NCBI GenBank assembly: GCA_964402995.1 | Contig: CAYOEA010000001.1 | Span: 206,751 to 270,750 of the forward strand | DNA length: 64,000 nucleotides | DNA from: GCA-2686295 sp964402995 | Lineage (GTDB): Archaea; Nanobdellota; Nanobdellia; Woesearchaeales; GCA-2686295 | Direction of reading: 5' to 3' | Shown: positions 15,009 to 23,151 of the stretch, piece after piece | Position numbering within the stretch: the first letter of the stretch is position 1 | Layout of the letters: every line of letters begins with the position of its first letter | Position numbers and translations under genes: made by a program | The notes under the pieces: generated by a model | Seen by the model: the letters and a program-made list of their open reading frames with translations, nothing else | The model's database searches: none | Told to the model about the DNA's origin: nothing

Positions 15009-15072
15009 ATATATGTGTCAAGCTATAGTTAGAAATATCATCTTTATATATAAACTTATCGGTCAAACCGCA

Positions 15073-16431
15073 TCAAGACACACTTGCAGAACTTGACTTA
15101 GATAATAATTTAAGTTGAGATCGCACCATGAAAATAGTTACAATGAATGCAAAGAAGTCAGCCACGACAAAAGAATACCAAATTCCATCAAGACCAAACC
15201 ACAATGGAAGAATTAAAACAAGCGGTATAAAGAAAATTATTTGACGTAAAATTGAAAGAACAAAAGCAGGTATTGCTTTGCCCAAAGATTGATACAAGCC
15301 ACCAGCAACCAATTGAAATCCAATAATTGGAAACAATAAAACGATGATTCTCATAGCTCTTGTAGCCATATCAATTAGCGCGACATCGGTTGAAAAAAGA
15401 GAAATAATAGGTCTAGTGAAAATCATGAATAAAACAAATGCAACTATTGAAAGTATGGTTGCATATTTAATGGAAAGAGTGATTGATTCTTTTGCTCTTT
15501 GAAATTTCTTCGCACCATAATTAAAACCAAGAATTGGCTGCATACCTTGAACGATACCAAAGATAGGCATAAAAACAAAAGCAAGTAAACGATTAACAAC
15601 ACCAAATGCAGCAATGGCTAAACTTCCACCATAGAACGCAAGAGAATTATTAATTATGATTGCTGCAAAACTACCAGCTGCTTGCCTTGCAAAAGATGAA
15701 GAACCAATTGCAATTGACTCTTTAAATATCTTAAAATTAAAGCATAAATTTTTTAGAGAAAATTGAATGGTGCTTTTAGGAGATACAAAATAAATGAATG
15801 CGTAAACAGCACCAAAAATCTGACCAATGACAGTTGCTAAAGCAGCCCCTTTAACACCCATGTGCAAAACAAATATGAAAATAGGATCTAAAATAAAATT
15901 TAGTATAATTGATATAATCATGACAGTCATTGCAGTCTTAGCATGACCTTGAGCTCGAATAATATTATTACTTGAAGATGCAAATGCTAAAAAAATACTT
16001 CCAAAGAAAATAATACCCATATAATCCATGGCATAAGGAAGCAAGTCAGGTGTGGCGCCAAACAAAATCAACAACGGTTTTAGAAAAATAATTCCTAATA
16101 CAGTCATAATAACACTAATGAAAAATACTGAAGTAAAGAAAGTTCCAAATGCAGACTTCGCAGTTGCATGATCATTTGCACCAAGAGCTCTAGAAATGAT
16201 AGAAGCCATACCCATACCTAAAGCCATAGACACAGCCATCATCAACATTTGAATAGGAAATGAAACTGCAACACCACCAATACCTAAAGTACCAACACTT
16301 CTGCCAATAAAAATAGTATCTACAAGATTATATAATGCGATAGTTAACAAACCAATCATAGCAGGAACAGATTGTTTCATAAGAAGAGAAGAAAGTTTAC
16401 CTGTTCCAAGAAAAGAAGATTTGTTAATCAT
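15073..16431 (-). CDS. MATE-family efflux transporter
   Basis: The 452-residue membrane protein has about twelve TM helices in two homologous halves. Family signatures include VPAMIGLLTIALYNLVDTIF with FIGR, GGVAVSFPIQ and GMGMASIISRALGAND. The second half repeats the pattern, with ARQAAGSFAAIIINNSLAF and GIVQGMQPILGFNYGAKKF. MATE proteins export drugs or metabolites using Na+ or H+ gradients. The winged-helix regulator follows on the same strand 136 bp downstream, suggesting a regulated export unit. Confidence 0.95.
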   Translation of the reverse strand: MINKSSFLGTGKLSSLLMKQSVPAMIGLLTIALYNLVDTIFIGRSVGTLGIGGVAVSFPIQMLMMAVSMALGMGMASIISRALGANDHATAKSAFGTFFTSVFFISVIMTVLGIIFLKPLLILFGATPDLLPYAMDYMGIIFFGSIFLAFASSSNNIIRAQGHAKTAMTVMIISIILNFILDPIFIFVLHMGVKGAALATVIGQIFGAVYAFIYFVSPKSTIQFSLKNLCFNFKIFKESIAIGSSSFARQAAGSFAAIIINNSLAFYGGSLAIAAFGVVNRLLAFVFMPIFGIVQGMQPILGFNYGAKKFQRAKESITLSIKYATILSIVAFVLFMIFTRPIISLFSTDVALIDMATRAMRIIVLLFPIIGFQLVAGGLYQSLGKAIPAFVLSILRQIIFFIPLVLILPLWFGLDGIWYSFVVADFFAFIVTIFMVRSQLKLLSKSSSASVS

Positions 16432-16510
16432 AGTGAGAAATTGGTGCGGGTTGTTTTAAAAAAGTTTTGATTGAATTAATATTTAACATCCAGTTAAAAC
16501 AGACTAACGT

Positions 16511-16660
16511 TTACCATCGATAACAAAAAATAAAAAACTTTTTTAAGCATCAGGAAAAAGCAAAAAGAAAAGACTGCTTTTTACCATCAACAACAAAAAA
16601 AAATAAAAAACTTTTTTGAGCATCAGGAAAAAGCAAAAAGAAAAGACTGCTTTTTACCAT
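16511..16660. repeat. Tandem duplication of the 3' end and terminator of the radical SAM/HhH gene
   Basis: A roughly 70-73-bp unit occurs at 16511, 16581 and (within the coding 3' end) 16654, each copy marked by TTACCATC on the plus strand. On the minus strand the unit carries the last codons of the radical SAM gene (DGKKQSFLFAFS and the stop), then TGCTCAAAAAAG and long T tracts. Copies after the real stop are non-coding. The T tracts would act as repeated archaeal terminators. Confidence 0.75.
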
Positions 16661-17717
16661 CAACATCTATAAAAGGTTTAGCATTATTAAGTCTGACACC
16701 AAAATCTTGTAATTGAGAATACTTAGAAATCTTAGATTTAGAATAAACAATTCGTCTAGCAGAAGTAGGACCAATGCCTGGGACTCGAATTAAATCATCA
16801 AAAGACGCTTGGTTAATATCAAGAGGGCTGTCAAAATGATTTCTTGCAAGAGCTAATTTTGGATCAATGCGAGGGAGCATTCCATCATCCATAATGGACA
16901 AGAGTTCTTTTAATTTAAATTTATAATCTCTAAGAAGAAAATCAGAATTATAAAGACGAGTCTGCCTCAGAGCCGATTCAGGTGGGGCGGCCTGAAGAAG
17001 AGTTCCTTTAACCGGCCTGAATGCAGAAAAATATACTCGCTTTAGAGAAAGAGCATTATACTCCCAATTAGTCATTTTCAAAACTTCTTTATCGGTGGAG
17101 AGGGAATTTAGAATTAGTTGTGTTGTTTGACCACCTGACAAATTTAATTTAGAAATCCAAGACTGTCTACGAAGAATATCTGATTTGTAATCTTTACAAG
17201 AGGAGAGCTCAGATAAAGCAGACTTATTTGGCGCTTCAATATTAACACTCATACGATTAGAATATTCTGATGCTTGCTTAATAAGCTCATAAGAAGTTCC
17301 GGGTAGCACCTTGAAATGTATGTATCCCCTAAAGTTGTATTTCTCCCTTATGAGTTTAATTGCTTGAATCATACGTTCCGATTCAACATCAGGATTCTTA
17401 GAAACACCCGAGCTAAGAAAAAGACCATCAACATTCAGCTTTTGATTTAATCGCATAAAAAGATTCGCAAGCTCATTTGGCTCATAAGCAGCTTTCTTTT
17501 GTTTACAATCATTACCAGCAGCATTCTGACAATAATGACAATCAAACGAACAAGAATTATTCATGAGGGTTTTGAAAATTCTACAAGTCTGATGTTCTGC
17601 TTTCGCATGATAGATACCGCCTAAACCTTGATTTACGTTAACTTCGCACATCTTAGGACCGCAACTATCAAAGCTTCCAGCTTCGCCAAGAATCTTTGCC
17701 TTTTCAAGTGTGTTCAT
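16623..17717 (-). CDS. Radical SAM/HhH protein, putative DNA modification/repair (TIGR03916-like)
   Basis: The 364-residue protein has the radical SAM cluster C56-x3-C60-x2-C63 (NSCSFDCHYCQN), a GLFLSSGV segment and a C-terminal helix-hairpin-helix DNA-binding motif, DDLIRVPGIGPTSARRIV. This matches the radical SAM family usually encoded beside a uracil-DNA-glycosylase-like partner. No such partner is visible here. The 3' end and terminator are tandemly duplicated just downstream. Family assignment rests on the overall pattern and HhH tail. Confidence 0.85.
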   Translation of the reverse strand: MNTLEKAKILGEAGSFDSCGPKMCEVNVNQGLGGIYHAKAEHQTCRIFKTLMNNSCSFDCHYCQNAAGNDCKQKKAAYEPNELANLFMRLNQKLNVDGLFLSSGVSKNPDVESERMIQAIKLIREKYNFRGYIHFKVLPGTSYELIKQASEYSNRMSVNIEAPNKSALSELSSCKDYKSDILRRQSWISKLNLSGGQTTQLILNSLSTDKEVLKMTNWEYNALSLKRVYFSAFRPVKGTLLQAAPPESALRQTRLYNSDFLLRDYKFKLKELLSIMDDGMLPRIDPKLALARNHFDSPLDINQASFDDLIRVPGIGPTSARRIVYSKSKISKYSQLQDFGVRLNNAKPFIDVDGKKQSFLFAFS

Positions 17718-17928
17718 AAAAATAATTTTGATTGGTTTGTTTAAATACGCTGCGCGAGAATGACTTGTGTCCAGTGATAATCGCCTTATCTAAAATGAAA
17801 ATCTTAAGTGTATCAATTATCTTTTGAAAAACAGTACTAGGAAGCCTTTCTGAAAATCAAACTTAGTTCTATTAAAAATCCATTAATATAGTTAAATATA
17901 TATATAATTAATATCTAAAGTAAGTATT

Positions 17929-20292
17929 ATGACTTATGAATATAATATTAAACCAGATAAGAAAACTTTTGTGGGATTCAGATTTTGGATTGGCACATTA
18001 AGGTTGGCTGCAATAATTCTCGTCTTAGGCTTAGTAAGCCCATTTAATATCTGGTTACCACTTTTAGGAGTCCTTGTAGTCGTTAGACTGGGCGCATTAG
18101 TCATATTAAATATCAAATTTAAAAAAGAAAAATACATCTTTTTGAAAGATAAAATTATCTATAAGAGCGGAGGAATATTTTCCGACCGTGAAACAGAATT
18201 AGTCATTAGAAATATAACACACGTAAAACTTCGAAAGCCATGGCTTCAAGATATGATTACCAAATCGGCGAATATTCGTATTGAATCAGCAGGAAGTGGA
18301 CTATCGGAAGTGAGTTTTTTTGGATTAAAAGAATCAGATAAAGTATATGATTACATTATGCAAATGATGCGATATAACGGATTTTCTTTAAAGATGGACA
18401 AGAAAATTCAAGAAGAAAAGCCACATCCACTAGGAGTATTCTTTGAAGTATTCAAAAACGTTCTAATAACACTTGCAGTTATATTATACATAGGTTTTGA
18501 TTTTATTGTAGAAGCAAAATCAGGCATGGATTCAATTCCAATAGAAGCAATAATTGGAGTTGCAGCATTAGTATTACTATATTTAGTTGGAAGATCACTA
18601 TTAAGTTTCTTGGATTTAAGCAAAAGAATTTATGACGTGTATGATGATACCATAACTTACAATGAAGGATTCTTATCAAAACATAAAGCATTCATACCTG
18701 TTGAAAACTTATCAGATACAACTTTAACTCAAACAATTGTTGATAAAATGTTTAGTTTATATGATGTTAAAATCAGTTGTCAGGGAAGTCAGCAAGAAAT
18801 TCTTTTTAAGAATATGAAGAATGGACTTGCAATGAAAGACAGCGTAGATAAAGTTATATCAGGAATGAAAGGACTAGCTGGGAAAAAAGGAGAAGTAAAT
18901 GTTCCTGGAGAAAAAGTTAGTGCAAAAACTAAAGTTGTAAGTGCAAAACAAGCGAGTGCAGCAAAAAGTGTAAAGCTGGAAAAAAATACTGACTACACTG
19001 CAGAATTCAAGATGAATGGAAGAAGAGCAATGTTTAAACTGTGGGTTACTTTACCAATATGTATAATCTTACTTCCACTATTACTATTCTGGATTGGAGC
19101 ACTAATATACACGTTAATTGAATTAAAAAATAGGAAATACTTTGTTAGAAAAGACACTATGGAAGAAGAGTTTAACTTTTTAGCAAGAAAAAATAAAGAA
19201 TTCTCAAACGATAAAATCATGGGATTAGTCTTTAAAGAAAGTTTCATAGACAAATGGTTCAATACATTCTCAGTTGTCTTTTGGTCAATAGGATCAAGTG
19301 ACAATATTAAGTTTAAACACTTAAAAAAAGAAGAAGGAATTTATGATAAACTAATTGCAAAGATTGGAATCAAACCAGAACAAGCAGCTTATAAAATGGA
19401 TTCTAAGTTTTCATTTGGAGAATTCATAAAAGCAGAATTAGGAATTATATTTGTCAAAGTTGTATTGTTAATAGGATTAATATCAGGATATTTAGTATCA
19501 CCAGCAGAAATAAAAGGATTATTCTTAGTTGCAATAGGAGTTGTTATATTAGTGATGATAGGAATAATACTGCTAAATAAAAAAGTTTTATCTTATTCAA
19601 AGATGACTTATTTTAAGAATTATTTATATCATGAATGTGGATGGCTGTTTAAAAAATTCATATATGTGCCTTACGAGAATGTTAAAGACATAACAACAAT
19701 CAAATACCCAGCATCAAAAATGGGCTCAGTTAAGTTTAACATTGCAGGAGAAACAGCAATTAAAACAAAAAACGGTACTACTTATGTTTCAAATGGATTT
19801 AAAATTCGTTACATTGAAAACATAAAGACAAAAGATGAACTAATTGATAACATATTATTTTACAGACCAAGTTCTGCAGAGATTACAAGTTTTGAAGATA
19901 AAATTAAGGATTATAAACCTAAAATTATCAAAATATCAAAACCAGATTTAGCAAACATCTTAGTTCCAGCAATACTTGTAAGTGTTGTTATATTTCCACT
20001 GTTAGTTATTCTACCAATTACAATAATAGGAATTGTATGGACTATCAAAGTTAAAAGCTACACAATTGAAGATTATCGAATTATGTATAAAAGCGGTATA
20101 ATCTATAAACGACAACAAACAATAGTCTTTAGAAAAATAGACCATATAAAACTAAATGAAGGAATGTTAAACAAAATGTTTAGTAATGGAAGTATAACAG
20201 TAAACACTATTGGAAGTAGCATGTCAGAAATGAAAATCACAAATGTATCTGACTACAAAGAATTCTACGAGGAATTAAAGAAACACTATTAA
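17929..20292 (+). CDS. Five-fold bPH2 (DUF304/YdbT-like) membrane protein
   Basis: The 787-residue protein repeats a module of a TM hairpin followed by a bacterial PH-like (bPH2) domain. TM hairpins lie at about 22-62, 165-215, 370-400, 500-545 and 680-705. bPH2 domains follow each; the first (YKSGGIFSDRETELVIRNI) and the last (YKSGIIYKRQQTIVFRKI) are the clearest. A Lys/Ala/Ser-rich linker lies near 310-350. YdbT-type proteins have fewer repeats. The fold suggests membrane-associated protein or lipid binding; function is unknown. A TATA-rich stretch (AAATATATATATAA near 17895) precedes it. Confidence 0.8.
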   Translation: MTYEYNIKPDKKTFVGFRFWIGTLRLAAIILVLGLVSPFNIWLPLLGVLVVVRLGALVILNIKFKKEKYIFLKDKIIYKSGGIFSDRETELVIRNITHVKLRKPWLQDMITKSANIRIESAGSGLSEVSFFGLKESDKVYDYIMQMMRYNGFSLKMDKKIQEEKPHPLGVFFEVFKNVLITLAVILYIGFDFIVEAKSGMDSIPIEAIIGVAALVLLYLVGRSLLSFLDLSKRIYDVYDDTITYNEGFLSKHKAFIPVENLSDTTLTQTIVDKMFSLYDVKISCQGSQQEILFKNMKNGLAMKDSVDKVISGMKGLAGKKGEVNVPGEKVSAKTKVVSAKQASAAKSVKLEKNTDYTAEFKMNGRRAMFKLWVTLPICIILLPLLLFWIGALIYTLIELKNRKYFVRKDTMEEEFNFLARKNKEFSNDKIMGLVFKESFIDKWFNTFSVVFWSIGSSDNIKFKHLKKEEGIYDKLIAKIGIKPEQAAYKMDSKFSFGEFIKAELGIIFVKVVLLIGLISGYLVSPAEIKGLFLVAIGVVILVMIGIILLNKKVLSYSKMTYFKNYLYHECGWLFKKFIYVPYENVKDITTIKYPASKMGSVKFNIAGETAIKTKNGTTYVSNGFKIRYIENIKTKDELIDNILFYRPSSAEITSFEDKIKDYKPKIIKISKPDLANILVPAILVSVVIFPLLVILPITIIGIVWTIKVKSYTIEDYRIMYKSGIIYKRQQTIVFRKIDHIKLNEGMLNKMFSNGSITVNTIGSSMSEMKITNVSDYKEFYEELKKHY

Positions 20293-20328
20293 ATTTTTAA
20301 ATTACTAAAGCAAAAAGGTGAGAGAAGA

Positions 20329-21708
20329 ATGAAAAAGAAAATACTAGTTATAGGTTGCGGCGGAGCAGGAATGTTCTCATCAATAGTGGCCACTCAATTA
20401 AAACCAGGAAAGTTTGAAGCAACTATTCTTTCTGATGAAAAAGATATCTATTGTAGATGTACAAGTCCTTATATTCTAACAAAACATGCAACACTAAAAG
20501 AAGCAATACAACCAAACTCAATGATAGGAGACTATGGAGTAAAACTAGTACCAGACCCTGCAGTTAGCGTTGATTTTTCAAGAAAAGAAGTAATTGGAAA
20601 AAGCGGAGTAAACTACGGATACGATTATTTAGTAATTGCAACAGGAACATCAGCATTTAAACCACCAATAAAAGGAATTAATGGCAATAAAATTCACACC
20701 GTAAGAACTAGCGAAGATATTGAAGACATTGCAAAACACGTTAAAAAAAGTAAAAAAGCAGTTGTTATAGGTGGCGGAATAATTGGAATTGAAATGGCTG
20801 GCGCCTTAAAAGAAAGAGGCATGAAAGTTAGCATAGTAGAAATTCAAGACAAACTATTATCAGGAATAACTGATGAAGAATATTCAGACAAAATAAAAAA
20901 TCTTTTAGAAAGTAAGAAAATTGATTTATTACTAAACTCAACTGTTAATGAAATTAAAACAAAACGCGATAAAAGCAAACAAGTAATTATAAGTCAATGC
21001 AAGAAGAACTTAAAATTAGATGCAGACTTAATAATTGTTGCGGCAGGAGTAAGACCAAATACACAATTCTTAGAAGATAGTATGCTTGCAATGGACAAAG
21101 GATATATCATTGTAAATAATAAAATGAAAACAAATAAGTCTGGCGTTTATGCATGCGGAGATTGTAGCAGTAGTAAAAGCGCACTTGTAAATGAGAAATG
21201 GCCAAGTCAACTTGCAAGCGTTGCAATACAGCAAGCAAAAGTTGTCGGATACCAAATGGCAGGAATGCCAATAAACTATCATGGACACACAGATGCATTT
21301 GCATTCAAAGTACTTGGAAAAGAATTTGCACAAGCAGGACTAGATGAAGAAAAGGCACGTGATAAATTCAAAATTGTATTTACAGGAAGAGCAGAAACAA
21401 CAGACATATATAAAGATATGAAAGAACACGAACCATTACAAGTAAAGTTAATTTTTGCAGGACTACGCGGTAAGCTTATTGGAATACAAGCATATGGAAA
21501 AGGAGTAACTGGACATGTAGAATCAGGAAGTCTTGCAATGAGTTTAAATGCAGGCATCATGAAACTATTGCGTTACAATTACATCGCACACCCATCACTT
21601 ACACCATGGCCATTTATGAATCCAATAATTATGGCAGCAGAAGATGCAATGGGAAAAGTAATGGCAAGATTTAAAAAGAAATTTGGTAAATGTTGTACAA
21701 AAAAATAA
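20329..21708 (+). CDS. FAD-dependent pyridine nucleotide-disulfide oxidoreductase (NOX/CoA-disulfide reductase type)
   Basis: The 459-residue enzyme has an FAD-binding Rossmann motif, ILVIGCGGAGMFSS, a second NAD(P)H motif, AVVIGGGIIGIEMA, and the FAD-binding GVYACGDC segment. The N-terminal active-site region reads YCRCTSPYIL, placing a Cys at the position used by NADH oxidases and CoA-disulfide reductases, though the surrounding residues differ from the usual SxxxCGLPY. The C-terminus ends KFGKCCTKK. Possible role: reduction of a low-molecular-weight disulfide or of O2. A ribosome binding site GGTGAGAG precedes the ATG. Confidence 0.9.
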   Translation: MKKKILVIGCGGAGMFSSIVATQLKPGKFEATILSDEKDIYCRCTSPYILTKHATLKEAIQPNSMIGDYGVKLVPDPAVSVDFSRKEVIGKSGVNYGYDYLVIATGTSAFKPPIKGINGNKIHTVRTSEDIEDIAKHVKKSKKAVVIGGGIIGIEMAGALKERGMKVSIVEIQDKLLSGITDEEYSDKIKNLLESKKIDLLLNSTVNEIKTKRDKSKQVIISQCKKNLKLDADLIIVAAGVRPNTQFLEDSMLAMDKGYIIVNNKMKTNKSGVYACGDCSSSKSALVNEKWPSQLASVAIQQAKVVGYQMAGMPINYHGHTDAFAFKVLGKEFAQAGLDEEKARDKFKIVFTGRAETTDIYKDMKEHEPLQVKLIFAGLRGKLIGIQAYGKGVTGHVESGSLAMSLNAGIMKLLRYNYIAHPSLTPWPFMNPIIMAAEDAMGKVMARFKKKFGKCCTKK

Positions 21709-21723
21709 AAGTTTTTTAAAAAA

Positions 21724-23124
21724 ATGAAAAGACTAAATCTTAAAATACTTCTGGTCTTTATTCTAATAATATTTATACTAAGTTTAACAGTTGCCACAAT
21801 AAAACAAAATAGATTTAGAGGTACGCATGATTTCTTTGAAGAATACACCTATGAAGAAAATATACTAGATGGCACTCCTTTTGAAAAATATAATCACATG
21901 ATTGTAAGTAAATTTCAAAGACCTCATGTAAGTCTAATTTACTTTTTATTAGCACCAATATTCTTTTTATTTAGAGATCCAATTGTATTAATTATAATTC
22001 TAACAGGAGTGCTAAGTTTTAGTGCAATACCACTATTCCTATACGCAAAAAAAGAACTTAAGAATAAAAACTTGGCATTAATTACTGCACTAATATATTT
22101 ATTATCACCAATAATGGTTATGAATCTAGTATTTGATTTTCATCCAATAATTCTTGCACCACTATTCATATTCACAGGAATGTATCAATACTCCCAAGAT
22201 AGAAAATTATTGGCTGCAATAATAATATCAGGAATCGCCCTATTACAAGAAACAGCAATAATATTTTTAATATCACTAAGCATAGCAATGATATTTAAAG
22301 ATAAAAAATTTGCAAAAAAATTAGCCATAATAAGTTTTATTTGGTTAATAATACTTGTAAGCCTGGTAGTTTATATCGAATCAGAATATCATGAAGAAGA
22401 TAATCGAATTAACCAATATTTATTCCTAAATAAATTCTCATATATAGGTGCAACACCTGTCGAGATTACAACTAATTTTGTTAAAAACCCAATTAAATAT
22501 TTAAAAATCGACTCAGAATTCAAGAAATCACACTTAAAATATGTATATGGACAATTCTTGTTAATACCACTTATCAGTCCACTAATTATAAGCGTTATTC
22601 CTACAAGTGTAATGGTAATAATGTCAGCAGATACAGATGGTAGCATTTTCAAAGCAAATAATATTTTAGTTATTGCATTTATGATAATAATATTACTAGA
22701 TTTTTTAAAAAAAAGAAATAAGAAAACTGCAAAAAATATTTTGATCATAATACTAATATTAACAATGGTATTTCAAATATTAATTGGACCAATAGAACAT
22801 AAACTCACTCAGAAAGAAGCAGATAATTTTGCTTACTTTAACATCTTAGAACCATACAAAGAATTTGAAGCTCAAGAATATCAAGATGCAAGAAATTATC
22901 TAGAAGGAATACATGGAAGAACTGTATCCACAACACAAGAAGCATTAATTCACCTTCCGAGAGATAACTATTTACTACTTTTTAAATTTTATAAATCGCC
23001 GCAAAAAACAGACAATTTTTTAATAGTTCTAAGCCCAAAGGCAAAAGTAGAGTTAAAAGAACTTATCGAACAAAAAGGATTTAATAAAATATTTGAGAAT
23101 AATGTGATAATAGTTTTAGAATAA
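21724..23124 (+). CDS. DUF2079 membrane protein
   Basis: The 466-residue protein has an N-terminal TM helix, about eight to nine further TM helices to residue 360 and a soluble C-terminal third. The conserved block NLVFDFHPIILAPLFIF, followed by an ALLQETAIIF segment, is the DUF2079 signature. DUF2079 proteins resemble GT-C-type glycosyltransferases in topology, but no reaction has been shown. It starts 13 bp after the disulfide-oxidoreductase gene. Confidence 0.85.
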   Translation: MKRLNLKILLVFILIIFILSLTVATIKQNRFRGTHDFFEEYTYEENILDGTPFEKYNHMIVSKFQRPHVSLIYFLLAPIFFLFRDPIVLIIILTGVLSFSAIPLFLYAKKELKNKNLALITALIYLLSPIMVMNLVFDFHPIILAPLFIFTGMYQYSQDRKLLAAIIISGIALLQETAIIFLISLSIAMIFKDKKFAKKLAIISFIWLIILVSLVVYIESEYHEEDNRINQYLFLNKFSYIGATPVEITTNFVKNPIKYLKIDSEFKKSHLKYVYGQFLLIPLISPLIISVIPTSVMVIMSADTDGSIFKANNILVIAFMIIILLDFLKKRNKKTAKNILIIILILTMVFQILIGPIEHKLTQKEADNFAYFNILEPYKEFEAQEYQDARNYLEGIHGRTVSTTQEALIHLPRDNYLLLFKFYKSPQKTDNFLIVLSPKAKVELKELIEQKGFNKIFENNVIIVLE

Positions 23125-23151
23125 AATAATCTAATTAAAAATACAAAGATT

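Noticed and set aside
16581..16625. Second small gene encoding DGKKQSFLFAFS
   Set aside because: It is a duplicated 3' fragment without a start codon or ribosome binding site.
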